DNA of 64,000 nucleotides from Paenibacillus sp. 453mf (GTDB lineage Bacteria; Bacillota; Bacilli; Paenibacillales; Paenibacillaceae), in NCBI RefSeq assembly GCF_900116105.1, contig NZ_FPAC01000001.1:238862-302861 (forward strand), in the 5' to 3' direction. Below the pieces are notes generated by a model. The model was not told where the DNA came from. It did no database searches and saw only the letters and a program-made list of their open reading frames with translations. The translations under genes and the position numbers were made by a program. Position 1 is the first letter of the stretch; every line of letters starts with the position of its first letter. Shown here piece by piece: positions 1-9,301 of this stretch.

Positions 1-145
1 GCCACACTGGTTTCACTCCTAAATAATTACTATATAACTATAATATCGGACTTTTATTTAGAATATTAATAGTTATTTTGAATTTTTGTAGAATTTTTAG
101 GATTTAATATAGAATCCATGACTATTGATCTATCTGACAAGTTTC

Positions 146-1975
146 TTATGAAGCGGAAGGCAGCTTCAATGTCTGGCCAGGATATATCCAGTGCGCATTT
201 TTAATCTTGTTGAGCTTTTGGATCGTCTGCCATGTTGTACCGTGCTTTTTCGAGATCGAGTAGAGCGTATCACCGGATTTAACGACATAAACTTTTGGCT
301 TCTCGACCGAAGGCGTTGTTGGTTTCACTGGTGTTGCCGGCTTGGTCGTTGTATCGGGTTGTTCCTCTTCAACGGGTGCTTCAGGTGCAGGTGTCTCTTC
401 TACAGGCGTAGTTACTGTAGGAGCTGCAGCTTCCGCAATTCGTCCGTCTGTATTTACCGCTGCATTTCCGAGCTTCTGCAAATGTGTAATTAATGCTTCG
501 TCCAGAGAACCGTACATACCGGCTTGAGCGTACTTGGTAAACATTTCGTATTCATCACCGCCGACTGCAGTGAAATCATTCGTAGCCAGCATATAAGTTG
601 CTTCAGGATCGATAGGCTCGTTGCCTACCATTACGGAGTGCACACGGTTTCCAGGTTCTTTGGATGGATCAATCTTGAAGCTGAAACCGGATATCTGTGG
701 GAAACCGCCGCTGGCTTCAGGGTAGCTTTTTACTCCATTCTCAAGAGCAGCAATGACGTCTTCGCCTTTAACATTCAAAGTAACGATCTGATTGCCAAAC
801 GGCAGAACGGTAATAACCTCGCCTTTGGTCACTTCGCCCTTCTCAATAGAAGCACGAATTCCACCGCCGTTGGTAAGAGCAATATCAGCACCGGAAACTT
901 CACGGAGTGCATCCGCGATCAGATCGCCAAGATTCGTCTCTCCAGCGCGAACCTTCTCACGTGTGCCTTCCAGATCTGTGGTAATGGTGGCAACGACTTC
1001 ATCCAGAATTGGCGCTTGATCTTCTGTAACAGAAGCAACAATTGCGGCTACTTCCTCATTAGGAGCAATACCAGCGGCTTCCGCTTCATCAATCAAGGTT
1101 GCTTTCTTGGAGACGACTTTGCCTTCGTCTACCCATAGATCAACGACGCCGACATAATTCGTATATTCGCCAGCGCTCGCAACCAGTGTTCCATTATCTG
1201 CAACAAGTCCATCCTCAAGCACCGTGTGGCTGTGCCCGTCGATATAGATATCAATGCCGTCAACTTCGTCTAGAATGTCAAAGGTGTTGTCCACATCTGA
1301 ATCATCCTGACCGATGTGTGCAAGCATAACGACAACATCCACTTCATCACGAATTTCATCTACATATTTCTGTGCTTCATCGGAAGGATCGGTAAAATCG
1401 ATCTCCTCCACGTTCTTAGGATTTGTCTTATAGGCGGTCTCTGGAGTTGTCAATCCAATAATACCGATCTTCACTCCATCTACTTCTTTAATAATGTATG
1501 GCTCGTACAGGCTTGTCCCATCTTTTTTGAGTCTCACGTTAGCACTGATCGTTGGAAAATTGAGCTTGTCAGTCAGTGTTATAAGATGTTCCCAGCCATA
1601 ATTGAATTCATGATTTCCGGGAACGAAGGCATCATAGCCCATCTCGTTCATGACTTTGATAATGCTCTCTCCATTGACCAGAGTAGCGAAGGTCGTCCCA
1701 TGTACTGCGTCACCTGCATCCAGAAACAGGGTGTTTGGGTTCTCAGCACGGTATTTGTCGAAGATCCCTGCCACTTTGGCATAGCCCATATTCGGTGAAG
1801 ACTCTACCGCACGGGCATGTGAATCATTGGTATGTACAAGTGTGATGTGTGTCCCGCTGTTGTCTGGTGTAGAGACAGCCGCGGTTGTTTCTGAAGCGGC
1901 ACTGGCTAATCCTAAAGAACTAAATAATAGTGCAGTAGCTGCAGCTGAAGATAATGCTGTTTTCCATTTAAACAT
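146..1975 (-). CDS. Secreted 5'-nucleotidase/UshA-family phosphoesterase with C-terminal LysM
   Basis: A 609-aa exported enzyme predicted to dephosphorylate nucleotides, or related phosphate esters, outside the membrane. The N-terminus is a signal peptide ending near ALASAA (about residues 1-27). A metallophosphoesterase domain (about 43-270) carries HTNDSHA, DAGDAVHG, GNHEFNYG and GHSHT, the metal-binding blocks of the family. The 5'-nucleotidase C-terminal domain (about 330-490) has the substrate motif NGGGIRASI. A Pro/Glu/Thr-rich linker leads to one LysM repeat (about 560-606, VVKSGDTLYSISKKHGTTW), which should hold it on peptidoglycan. The start is supported by GGGAGGG about 11 nt upstream. 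The gene is monocistronic as far as visible. The exact substrate is not deducible. Confidence 0.93.
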   Translation of the reverse strand: MFKWKTALSSAAATALLFSSLGLASAASETTAAVSTPDNSGTHITLVHTNDSHARAVESSPNMGYAKVAGIFDKYRAENPNTLFLDAGDAVHGTTFATLVNGESIIKVMNEMGYDAFVPGNHEFNYGWEHLITLTDKLNFPTISANVRLKKDGTSLYEPYIIKEVDGVKIGIIGLTTPETAYKTNPKNVEEIDFTDPSDEAQKYVDEIRDEVDVVVMLAHIGQDDSDVDNTFDILDEVDGIDIYIDGHSHTVLEDGLVADNGTLVASAGEYTNYVGVVDLWVDEGKVVSKKATLIDEAEAAGIAPNEEVAAIVASVTEDQAPILDEVVATITTDLEGTREKVRAGETNLGDLIADALREVSGADIALTNGGGIRASIEKGEVTKGEVITVLPFGNQIVTLNVKGEDVIAALENGVKSYPEASGGFPQISGFSFKIDPSKEPGNRVHSVMVGNEPIDPEATYMLATNDFTAVGGDEYEMFTKYAQAGMYGSLDEALITHLQKLGNAAVNTDGRIAEAAAPTVTTPVEETPAPEAPVEEEQPDTTTKPATPVKPTTPSVEKPKVYVVKSGDTLYSISKKHGTTWQTIQKLNKIKNAHWIYPGQTLKLPSAS

Positions 1976-2376
1976 AGATGGTCAACCCTCCCAAAAATTT
2001 AACTTAAGCACATTCTATCAAAGAAATTAAATATAATCTTCATTATTTATGTAAAATATCTGCCGCTAATATGACGCGAGGGTCTGTTTTTCGCAAATTG
2101 TTACAAAATAGCCCATAAGTTGAACCGATTTCAACATACCTTGAGTGATTCAGACGTGTTTTTCTACATTTCACTTCATAACGTCTACCATATTATCCCT
2201 TTGCAGCTAGTTCCTATTCTGTGTTTCAGCATTCATACGACGAAGCAGGTATGGGATTAATCTCCGTCTGGGGACGGGGTCCATTTCATACTTGTGGTTC
2301 AGACCCTGAACCGACGATGAGCAGCTGCATTACAGGTACAATGAGATCAAATAAAGGGATAGGGAGAGGATCGCTG
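1976..2376. other. Intergenic region upstream of the nucleotidase gene
   Basis: AT-rich spacer holding the minus-strand Shine-Dalgarno (GGGAGGG, 1986-1992) and presumably the promoter of the 5'-nucleotidase gene. I found no convincing -35/-10 pair or PhoP-box array. The part after 2221 is open in the frame of the next small ORF, but its upstream ATG has no ribosome site. Confidence 0.4.
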
Positions 2377-2553
2377 ATGAGAGACGAAATAATGATAAAC
2401 ATGGTGCGTATGGAGGAGCTTAAGATTCAATTTCTAGGACATGAGCCGCAGTCTTCAATACGTAATCAATGGTTAGAGAGATTGCCGTCGGCAGCTAAGA
2501 TCCAAAAGACCCGCATGTTACTTGCTATCTCAAGCCTATTCAGAAGGAAGTAA
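2377..2553 (+). CDS. Possible small hypothetical protein (58 aa)
   Basis: Short ORF starting MRDEIMINMVRMEE and ending FRRK. It is preceded by a good purine-rich site (AGGGAGAGG, 2361-2369) at normal spacing. The frame stays open upstream to an ATG at 2221, but that start lacks a ribosome site. The product is charged and probably helical, with no signal peptide, membrane segment or motif I recognise. A hairpin at 2604-2638 follows about 50 bp after the stop, as expected of a real transcript end. Coding status is uncertain. Confidence 0.35.
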   Translation: MRDEIMINMVRMEELKIQFLGHEPQSSIRNQWLERLPSAAKIQKTRMLLAISSLFRRK

Positions 2554-2603
2554 GGATCAGGATCGGATTATTAAAGAAGCAGGCGACATAAAATAACATA
2601 CAG

Positions 2604-2638
2604 AGGCGAATCTTCCTGTTAAGAGGGATCATTCGCCT
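2604..2638 (+). terminator. Hairpin, possible terminator
   Basis: AGGCGAAT (2604-2611) pairs with ATTCGCCT (2631-2638) around a 19-nt centre that can add a CCT/AGG pair. Only a weak T-run follows (TATTTAGG), so termination may be poor. It lies downstream of the small ORF at 2377. Confidence 0.45.
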
Positions 2639-2639
2639 T

Positions 2640-3148
2640 ATTTAGGTTAAATCAAAGTCAGAATACATTACATTAAAAATAAATTATAGAAAATCATGAT
2701 AGAAAACCTATTGAAATTTACCAATATTTGCTGTAAAGTATGGACAACTTATCACACTTTACCCTGCTCGCAAGATATTTCTTAAATTTAAACCTCACTA
2801 TGTCAAACAAAGAGACATACTCCGATTTCGATTCTAAACATCTAGAACTTCTCACTTAATTCTAGACAATTCTTAATGACGGTACTTCACTCACTTAAGC
2901 TTTTTGTTTCCCGTTTTCGTTTTAATCTGATGGGCATACACTGTAATTCATTATCGCTATACCCTCCCTTCACTTTACTGAGGTATGGAAAAGGATTTGC
3001 CAGATTGTTATTTGACCTAAGCTCAATTCATACAATGGTCACACTTGCTTCATAGCATTCACACTTGCATAGGTGATTACGGCATCTTGCCGCTCACATA
3101 GATCTAACCTGCTCACTTATACTTTCATTCAAAAAAGAGGGGATCATC
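2640..3148. other. AT-rich intergenic region before the peptide transporter operon
   Basis: About 500 bp with no credible ORF. It must contain the promoter of the appD-F-A-B-C operon. A TTGACC at 3012-3017 is followed by TACAAT at 3031-3036, but the 13-bp spacing is too short for a standard sigma-A promoter, so I do not call it. The SD for the first gene is AGAGGGG just before 3149. Confidence 0.4.
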
Positions 3149-4138
3149 ATGAGTGAACCTGTACTTCGAATTGAGAATTTGAAGACAAGCTTTATGACAA
3201 GCAAGGGGGAGGTGCCTGCTGTGGATGGCGTTGATCTTGCTCTCTATCCTGGTGAGGTTGTTGGTCTTGTCGGAGAGTCGGGCTGCGGTAAGAGCATGAC
3301 CTCCTTATCGGTCCTCCGACTTGTGCCAAGCCCTCCAGGAAAAATTGTGGAAGGAGCCATCTATCTCAAAGGACGTGATCTTGTTCCGCTAAAGGAAAAG
3401 GAGATGTGCCGTATTCGCGGCAAGACCATCTCTATGATTTTTCAAGAGCCAATGACATCCTTGAATCCGCTCTTTACCATTGGGCAGCAGATGATGGAGA
3501 CCCTTCGTCTTCATGAGCGCATCAGCCGTAAGGAGGCCATGAGTAAGGCAGTCAGTCTGCTTGCCGATGTCGGAATCTCTCGTCCTAATAAGATGATCAG
3601 CCAGTATCCGCATGAATTATCTGGCGGTATGCGACAGCGGGTCATGATCGCGATGGCCATCTCTTGCAACCCGGAAGTGTTGATTGCAGATGAACCGACA
3701 ACAGCGCTTGATGTAACAATTCAGGCCCAAATTCTCGATTTGATTCGTGCAAGGAATAAGAAGCACGGTACGGCCGTGCTGATGATTACTCACGATTTGG
3801 GCGTAGTGGCTGAGATGTGTAATCGGGTTGCGGTCATGTATGCAGGCAAGGTTGTCGAGCAGGGAAGCGTAAGGGACATTTTTAGCCGGCCTCAGCACCC
3901 GTACACTCAAGGCTTGATTCGCTCTGTTCCGCGGCTTGCCGATTCCCGGGACCGGCTATACTCCATCCCGGGACAAGTGCCTGTTATGAGCAACCAGATG
4001 AAGGGGTGTCGTTTCTCTTCCCGCTGTCCTCATGTAATGGAGATTTGTACAGAGCAGCTGCCTGAGCTTGTGGAACGAAGCACAGGACATTCCAGCCGGT
4101 GCTGGCTGGAGGAGCTTCCACAGGAGGATGCCATATGA
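3149..4138 (+). CDS. appD: Oligopeptide ABC transporter ATP-binding protein (AppD/OppD/DppD type)
   Basis: A 329-aa cytoplasmic ATPase energising peptide uptake together with its partner ATPase encoded next. Walker A is [10 protein letters not shown] (about residues 50-59), the ABC signature is LSGGMRQR (about 156-163) and Walker B is [12 protein letters not shown]. The C-terminal part (about 240-320) is the oligo_HPY extension with a CRFSSRCPH...C cysteine set typical of OppD/DppD proteins. Length is normal for the family. The gene order D-F-A-B-C equals the Bacillus subtilis app operon, hence the symbol, but substrate range (opp, dpp or app) cannot be fixed from sequence. The stop overlaps the next start (ATGA at 4135-4138). 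Confidence 0.93.
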   Translation: MSEPVLRIENLKTSFMTSKGEVPAVDGVDLALYPGEVVGLVGESGCGKSMTSLSVLRLVPSPPGKIVEGAIYLKGRDLVPLKEKEMCRIRGKTISMIFQEPMTSLNPLFTIGQQMMETLRLHERISRKEAMSKAVSLLADVGISRPNKMISQYPHELSGGMRQRVMIAMAISCNPEVLIADEPTTALDVTIQAQILDLIRARNKKHGTAVLMITHDLGVVAEMCNRVAVMYAGKVVEQGSVRDIFSRPQHPYTQGLIRSVPRLADSRDRLYSIPGQVPVMSNQMKGCRFSSRCPHVMEICTEQLPELVERSTGHSSRCWLEELPQEDAI

Positions 4139-5127
4139 CCGAGCCTTTACTGAATGTCACCAGTCTGAAGAAATACTATCCCATCCGCAGAGGAGTGCTC
4201 GGAAGATTCAGTAAGCATCAGGAGCTAGTGAAGGCGGTGGATGGCCTGTCCTTTAAAGTGAACCGGGGGGAAACCTTCGGTATTGTAGGAGAAAGCGGCT
4301 GCGGCAAATCTACGGCCGGCCGCTCGCTGCTTCGACTCATTGAACCTACCGAAGGCAGCATCCGCTTTGACGGAGTCGAGCTTACGGAGCTGGATGAGGA
4401 AGGCATGCGGCGGAAGAGGAGAGAGATGCAGATCGTATTTCAAGATCCGTATTCTTCCCTTGATCCTCGTCATTCGGTTGGCCGAATTCTAGAGGAACCG
4501 CTCAAGGTGCACGGCATTGGACAAGCTGCAGAGCGCGAAGAACGCGTACGTGAGCTCATTGATGTCGTGGGGCTGAACAAGTCTCATATGCAGCGCTATC
4601 CTCATCAATTCTCAGGCGGGCAGCGTCAGCGTATTGGTATTGCGAGAGCGCTCGCCTTGCAGCCGAAGCTTATTTTGCTGGATGAACCCGTATCCGCACT
4701 TGATGTCTCCATTCAATCGCAGGTCGTCAACCTACTGCAGGATCTTCAGGAGCAGTTTGCTCTTACGTATATATTTATAGCCCATGATCTTAGTGTCGTG
4801 AAGCATATTTGCGACAAGGTGGCTGTGATGTACTTGGGGCGGATTGTAGAACTTGCAGATAAGAAGGAGCTGTTTGACAATCCACAGCATCCCTATACGA
4901 AGGCGCTCTTATCATCTGTTCCAGAACCCGATCCTTTCTTGAAGAAGGAACGGATTGTACTCACCGGCGAAGTGCCGAGTCCGACGAATGCGCCTCAAGG
5001 CTGCGCTTTTCATACACGTTGTCCTTATGTAATGCCCGTATGCCGGGAAGAACGACCGGCTTTACTTGAGACGGACAGCAGACATTTTACGGCCTGCCAC
5101 TTATATGCAGAATCAATTGAATCATAA
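4135..5127 (+). CDS. appF: Oligopeptide ABC transporter ATP-binding protein (AppF/OppF type)
   Basis: A 330-aa second ATPase of the importer. Walker [14 protein letters not shown], signature [15 protein letters not shown], Walker [15 protein letters not shown] and the H-loop AHDLSVV are intact. The C-terminal oligo_HPY segment carries GCAFHTRCP. The start ATG at 4135 is chosen because CAGGAGGA lies just upstream and the ATG overlaps the previous TGA. An in-frame upstream start would bury the ribosome site. Translational coupling with the first ATPase gives equal amounts of the two subunits, which form a heterodimer in this family. Confidence 0.93.
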   Translation: MTEPLLNVTSLKKYYPIRRGVLGRFSKHQELVKAVDGLSFKVNRGETFGIVGESGCGKSTAGRSLLRLIEPTEGSIRFDGVELTELDEEGMRRKRREMQIVFQDPYSSLDPRHSVGRILEEPLKVHGIGQAAEREERVRELIDVVGLNKSHMQRYPHQFSGGQRQRIGIARALALQPKLILLDEPVSALDVSIQSQVVNLLQDLQEQFALTYIFIAHDLSVVKHICDKVAVMYLGRIVELADKKELFDNPQHPYTKALLSSVPEPDPFLKKERIVLTGEVPSPTNAPQGCAFHTRCPYVMPVCREERPALLETDSRHFTACHLYAESIES

Positions 5128-5146
5128 ACATAGGGGGAAATGGTAG

Positions 5147-6802
5147 ATGAGAAGTCGTAAGCATCAGCGAGTATTAGGGTTTGTATTTGCGGTCATGATC
5201 ATGATTACAGGCTGCAGTGGAGGGGGAGGAAGTACCACTGACCCAGGGAATTCCCCAGAACCAGAAGCATCTGAAGGAACACCGGCTGCAGAAATACAGA
5301 CGGAGCTTGTGATGGGAAGAGGGGGCGATTCTGTTGCGCTCGATCCGTCAATTGTTACGGATGGAGAATCACTGAAGATTACACAGCAGATATTCGATAC
5401 CCTTCTCGGGTATAAACCGGGAACGACGGAGGTTGAAGGAGAGCTGGCCGATAGCTGGGAAGTATCCACTGATGGGTTGAAATATGTATTCAACCTGAGA
5501 CCAGACATCAAATTCCATGACGGTACAGAGTTTAATGCAGAGGCCGTTGTCTTCAACTTCACCCGCTGGAACGATCCGAACAGTGAGTTCAAATTTGAAG
5601 GGGATTCGTATGATTACTACGATTCCATGTTTGGCCCGGATGGAAGCCGGATCATCAAGGAAGTGAAGGCTATAGATCATCTGACCGTTGAATTTACATT
5701 AAACAATCCACAAGCTCCATTCCTGCAAAATATTGCGATGCCTTCCTTCGGTATTGCGAGCCCAACAGCGATTCAGGAGAAAAAGGAGAACTTCAAGAGC
5801 GAGCCGGTCGGAACCGGACCGTTCGTCTTCAAGGAGTGGAAACGGAACGATTCAATTACCCTTGAGAAGAATGCCGAGTATTGGAAGGAAGGCTTCCCTA
5901 AGCTTGAGAGAGTCATTGTTCGCTCCATACCTGATAACACGGCCAGATTTAATGCATTGCAGAACGGTGAAATCGACCTGATGGAAGATTTGAGTCCAGA
6001 TCACCTGCCAACGCTTGAGAGCAACAGTGAGCTGCAGAAGATTGAACGGCCGCCATTTAACGTAGCCTATCTGGGCTTTAACTTTAACAAGGAGCCGTTT
6101 AATGATCCGAAGGTGAGAATAGCGCTGAGCCATGCAGTTAATAAGCAGGGAATTATCGATGCCTTCTTCTCCGGTCAAGCAGTACCGGCCGTGAATCCGA
6201 TGCCGCCGACATTGTGGGGCTATAATGACGAGATTCAGGACTATGAATACGATCTGGAAAAAGCAAAGCAGCTGCTTGCTGAAGCCGGTTATCCTGACGG
6301 TCTTCCAGGAGAATATACCTTCTATGCGATGCCTGTGCCGCGTCCGTACATGCCGGATGGAAGAAAAGTGGCGGAGGTAATCCAGGCGGATTTTGAACAG
6401 ATCGGCGTAAAGGTAAATATTGAGTCACCAGAGTGGGCGACTTATCTCGATGATCTGCAGGCAGGTGAGAAGGAGGATATCTTCATGCTGGGATGGACTG
6501 GAGACAATGGTGATCCAGACAACTTCATCTACACGCTTCTGGACAAGGATGCCATTCCAAGCAATAACTACACCTACTATTCAAGTGATGAGCTGCATAC
6601 TATCCTGGTCGAAGCACAGCAAGAGACAGATCAGACTAAGCGTGAAGAGCTGTATAAGCAGGCCCAGGTTATTATAAAAGAGGATGCGCCATGGGTACCT
6701 CTCGTGCATACGACACCGCTGCTTGCAGCCACAGCCAATCTCAAGGGACTTGTACTTGCGCCGACAGGCAGTGAATCGTATGAATCGATCTATTTCGAAT
6801 GA
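5147..6802 (+). CDS. appA: Peptide-binding lipoprotein (SBP family 5, AppA/OppA type)
   Basis: A 551-aa extracellular solute-binding protein that captures peptides and delivers them to the permease. A lipoprotein signal peptide ends at the lipobox ITGC with Cys23 as the lipid attachment site, followed by a Gly/Ser/Pro linker (about 24-50). The SBP_bac_5 domain spans about 70-470, with typical stretches such as DSWEVSTDGLKYVFNLR and KFHDGTEFNAEAVVFNFTRW. The SD is AGGGGG ahead of 5147. A terminator-like hairpin follows the gene inside the operon (6872-6908), which fits the usual need for more binding protein than permease. Confidence 0.93.
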   Translation: MRSRKHQRVLGFVFAVMIMITGCSGGGGSTTDPGNSPEPEASEGTPAAEIQTELVMGRGGDSVALDPSIVTDGESLKITQQIFDTLLGYKPGTTEVEGELADSWEVSTDGLKYVFNLRPDIKFHDGTEFNAEAVVFNFTRWNDPNSEFKFEGDSYDYYDSMFGPDGSRIIKEVKAIDHLTVEFTLNNPQAPFLQNIAMPSFGIASPTAIQEKKENFKSEPVGTGPFVFKEWKRNDSITLEKNAEYWKEGFPKLERVIVRSIPDNTARFNALQNGEIDLMEDLSPDHLPTLESNSELQKIERPPFNVAYLGFNFNKEPFNDPKVRIALSHAVNKQGIIDAFFSGQAVPAVNPMPPTLWGYNDEIQDYEYDLEKAKQLLAEAGYPDGLPGEYTFYAMPVPRPYMPDGRKVAEVIQADFEQIGVKVNIESPEWATYLDDLQAGEKEDIFMLGWTGDNGDPDNFIYTLLDKDAIPSNNYTYYSSDELHTILVEAQQETDQTKREELYKQAQVIIKEDAPWVPLVHTTPLLAATANLKGLVLAPTGSESYESIYFE

Positions 6803-6871
6803 GGAGCTCAATCGCTCGGGTAGGATGATGAAGTTTGAATAGCGATGAAGGCTAAAATAGCATAGCCCACG

Positions 6872-6908
6872 GCCGCAGTTTACTGCGGCTTGTTCTTCTT
6901 CTCTCTTT
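6872..6908 (+). terminator. Intra-operon hairpin with T-rich tail (partial terminator)
   Basis: GCCGCAG (6872-6878), loop TTTA, CTGCGGC (6883-6889), then TTGTTCTTCTTCTCTCTTT. It is a compact GC stem plus pyrimidine tail between the binding-protein gene and the permease genes of the same operon. It probably terminates part of the transcripts or protects the 3' end of the upstream message. Confidence 0.7.
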
Positions 6909-6937
6909 ATATAACAATCCAAATTGACTACAGGCAG

Positions 6938-7951
6938 GTGAGAGATATCGGTACATATATTGTCAAAAGACTTTTAGTCCTTATTCCTGTGCTGCTGGGG
7001 ATGACGATTATCGTATTCTCGATTATTCACGCGATCCCCGGAGACCCTGCGGAGACTATCTTGGGCGAAAAGGCGACAGAACAATCCAAGCAGGCGCTGC
7101 GCGATCAACTCGGGCTCGACAAACCATGGTTAGAGCAATATTTTGCTTACTTGAGTGAACTTGTACGCGGTGATCTTGGGGAGTCCATCCGTACCAAAAT
7201 TCCTATTGCCCAGGAAATTGTCCCTTATCTGATGGCAACGCTGGAGCTTGCTCTGGCAAGTATGATCTTTGCAGTCGTCATTGGCGTGAATGCAGGGATC
7301 ATCAGTGCTTGGCGGCACAATTCCTGGTTTGACTACATCTGTATGGTCATTGCATTAGTAGGGGTGTCCATGCCGATCTTCTGGCTTGGTCTTATGGAGC
7401 AGTGGTTATTTGCTAATGAATTGAAGTGGCTGCCTTCAAGCGGTCGGATGAATGTACGAGATCCCATCGAGTCTGTGACCGGTCTATATGTCATTGATGC
7501 GATGATATCCGGACGTTCTGATCAAGTATGGACTGCAGTGAAGCATCTGATCTTGCCGAGCATTGCGCTGGGAACCATTCCGATGGCCGTCATTGCCCGA
7601 ATGACACGCTCCAGCATGCTTGAGGTCATGAGCTCCGACTATATCCGAACAGCGAGAGCGAAGGGCATGAGACAGTTCTTCGTCGTATACAAGCATGCGC
7701 TGAAGAATGCTTTTATCCCTGTGCTAACGGTCATTGGGCTGCAAATGGGAATGCTGCTTGGCGGAGCTGTGCTAACAGAGACGATCTTTGCCTGGCCGGG
7801 TGTCGGCAGGTACATCTATGATGCGATCAGCTTCCGTGATTATCCTGTCATCCAATCCGGGATTCTGATCATTGCTTTTATCTACATTCTGATCAATCTG
7901 ATCGTTGACCTCTTGTATGCGGCGGTTGATCCTCGAATCCAGTACAAATAG
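6938..7951 (+). CDS. appB: Peptide ABC transporter permease (AppB/OppB/DppB type)
   Basis: An inner-membrane permease of about 337 aa with six predicted TM helices: the first at LVLIPVLLGMTIIVF, then ones near residues 90-125, 135-155, 185-205, 255-285 and 300-325. The binding-protein-dependent transport loop (EAA-like) is YIRTARAKGMRQFFVVYKHALKNA. I prefer the GTG at 6938 (VRDIGTYIVKRLL). The in-frame TTG at 6890 lies directly after the terminator stem, inside its T-tail, and family members begin near this point. The SD (CAGGCAG) is weak, so the start is uncertain by some codons. Confidence 0.9.
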   Translation: MRDIGTYIVKRLLVLIPVLLGMTIIVFSIIHAIPGDPAETILGEKATEQSKQALRDQLGLDKPWLEQYFAYLSELVRGDLGESIRTKIPIAQEIVPYLMATLELALASMIFAVVIGVNAGIISAWRHNSWFDYICMVIALVGVSMPIFWLGLMEQWLFANELKWLPSSGRMNVRDPIESVTGLYVIDAMISGRSDQVWTAVKHLILPSIALGTIPMAVIARMTRSSMLEVMSSDYIRTARAKGMRQFFVVYKHALKNAFIPVLTVIGLQMGMLLGGAVLTETIFAWPGVGRYIYDAISFRDYPVIQSGILIIAFIYILINLIVDLLYAAVDPRIQYK

Positions 7952-7962
7952 GAGGGACGGAT

Positions 7963-8859
7963 ATGGGACAAGTCAGTTTAGACAGCGGTAAAGCCGGAGT
8001 TGAGGCAGCTGAAGAAGTATCCGGTCCTTGGCGTGATGCGCTTCGGGGAATTCTTCATCACAAAATGGCAGTGGCAGGGCTCATCATTCTAGTGTTTTTT
8101 ATAGGCGTCGCGATATTCGCGCCTCTGCTTACTCCCTATGATTATAAAGAACAGGTGCTGGCTGACCGGCTTAAACCTCCATCTGCTGAGCATTGGTTTG
8201 GTACCGATGATCTGGGCCGTGACGTATTTACCCGTGTAGTGTTTGGGGCGCGGATTTCCCTATGGGTGGGCTTTGCCTCGGTTATCGGTTCCATTGTCGT
8301 AGGGACCATGCTCGGCATTATTGCAGGATATTATGGAAGATGGCTGGATATGCTGATCTCCCGTCTGTTTGATATCCTGCTTGCTTTTCCAGGCATACTG
8401 CTCGCGATTGCCATCGTTGCCATTCTGGGGCCTTCCTTATTTAATGCGCTGGTGGCCATCGCCATCGTCAACATTCCGACCTATGGAAGACTTGTCAGGG
8501 CGAGAGTGCTTTCTTTGAAGCAAGAAGAGTACATTACAGCAGCGAAGTCGATTGGCATGAAAAATGGGAGCATCCTCATAAGTCATGTCCTTCCGAATAG
8601 TCTTACCCCCATTATCGTGCAAGGCACGCTCGGAATTGGAACAGGGATTCTGGAAGCTGCTGCACTTGGATTTCTGGGAATGGGGGCGCAGCCTCCTTCT
8701 CCGGAGTGGGGGAAGATGCTGTCGGATTCGAGACAATTTATCCAGACGGCACCTTGGACTCTGATTTTTCCAGGCGTATCCATCATGCTGACGGTGCTTG
8801 GGTTTAATCTATTGGGAGATGGGATGCGGGATGTTCTAGATCCGAAGATGCGCAGATAA
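7963..8859 (+). CDS. appC: Peptide ABC transporter permease (AppC/OppC/DppC type)
   Basis: A 298-aa second membrane subunit of the importer. It has an N-terminal cytoplasmic segment, the OppC_N-type first helix (about 35-55) with LTPYDYKEQVLADRLKPPS, the conserved HWFGTDDLGRDVFTRV, and the permease domain with EAA-like loop YITAAKSIGMKNGSILISHVLPNS. The gene follows AppB by 11 bp with SD AGGAGGG. It is the last gene of the operon and is followed by a clear hairpin terminator. Confidence 0.93.
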   Translation: MGQVSLDSGKAGVEAAEEVSGPWRDALRGILHHKMAVAGLIILVFFIGVAIFAPLLTPYDYKEQVLADRLKPPSAEHWFGTDDLGRDVFTRVVFGARISLWVGFASVIGSIVVGTMLGIIAGYYGRWLDMLISRLFDILLAFPGILLAIAIVAILGPSLFNALVAIAIVNIPTYGRLVRARVLSLKQEEYITAAKSIGMKNGSILISHVLPNSLTPIIVQGTLGIGTGILEAAALGFLGMGAQPPSPEWGKMLSDSRQFIQTAPWTLIFPGVSIMLTVLGFNLLGDGMRDVLDPKMRR

Positions 8860-8927
8860 GGATTACAGCTCTTAATTCTGTAACAGATGAAAATAGTAAT
8901 CTGAAATACAAGTTAAAATACAATTTG

Positions 8928-8970
8928 AAATAAGCCGCCTCTCGTATAGAGAAGTGGCTTATTTCTTTCT
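8928..8970 (+). terminator. Terminator of the peptide transporter operon
   Basis: AAATAAGCC (8928-8936) pairs with GGCTTATTT (8956-8964). The inner CTC/GAG pairs extend the stem, and a TTTCTTTCT tail follows. Confidence 0.75.
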
Positions 8971-9301
8971 ATAAGCATCAAATATAGTGGAAGAAGTTGT
9001 GGCTGGAGCTAGTGAAACTATACGCATTGGGGTTATACTTGAAACAATTTTATAAATAAAATCTTCTCTTCATTCATTATTGTACAATTGTAGAATTCTT
9101 GGAATTGGAGTTATGGTGAATCCATTTCATAACTCATTAAAAAGGTTAATTTGAAACTATATAGACAAACTACACCGTTATGATCTATATATATTCTTGA
9201 TTACAGCAGCTAAAGGCATTATGAAAATGATTCGGGTAATAAATAAGATCAGAGACATGATCCTCATACATGTGGAACGTTCAAATAATTGGAGGAGTTA
9301 T
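8971..9301. other. Intergenic region upstream of the dGTPase gene
   Basis: AT-rich. The dGTPase frame is open from 9197, but no ribosome site supports starts before 9302. A TTGAAA at 9039-9044 has no good -10 partner. No other feature is visible. Confidence 0.4.

Noticed and set aside
1-20. Possible minus-strand gene start at the left edge (AGGAG at 20-16, GTG at 7-5)
   Set aside because: The spacing is good, but only two codons are inside the window, so it cannot be supported.
3012-3036. TTGACC / TACAAT promoter for the peptide importer
   Set aside because: The spacer is 13 bp, too short for a sigma-A promoter.
6890-6937. Upstream TTG start for the AppB permease
   Set aside because: It lies directly after the stem of the intra-operon hairpin, in its pyrimidine tail, with no ribosome site.
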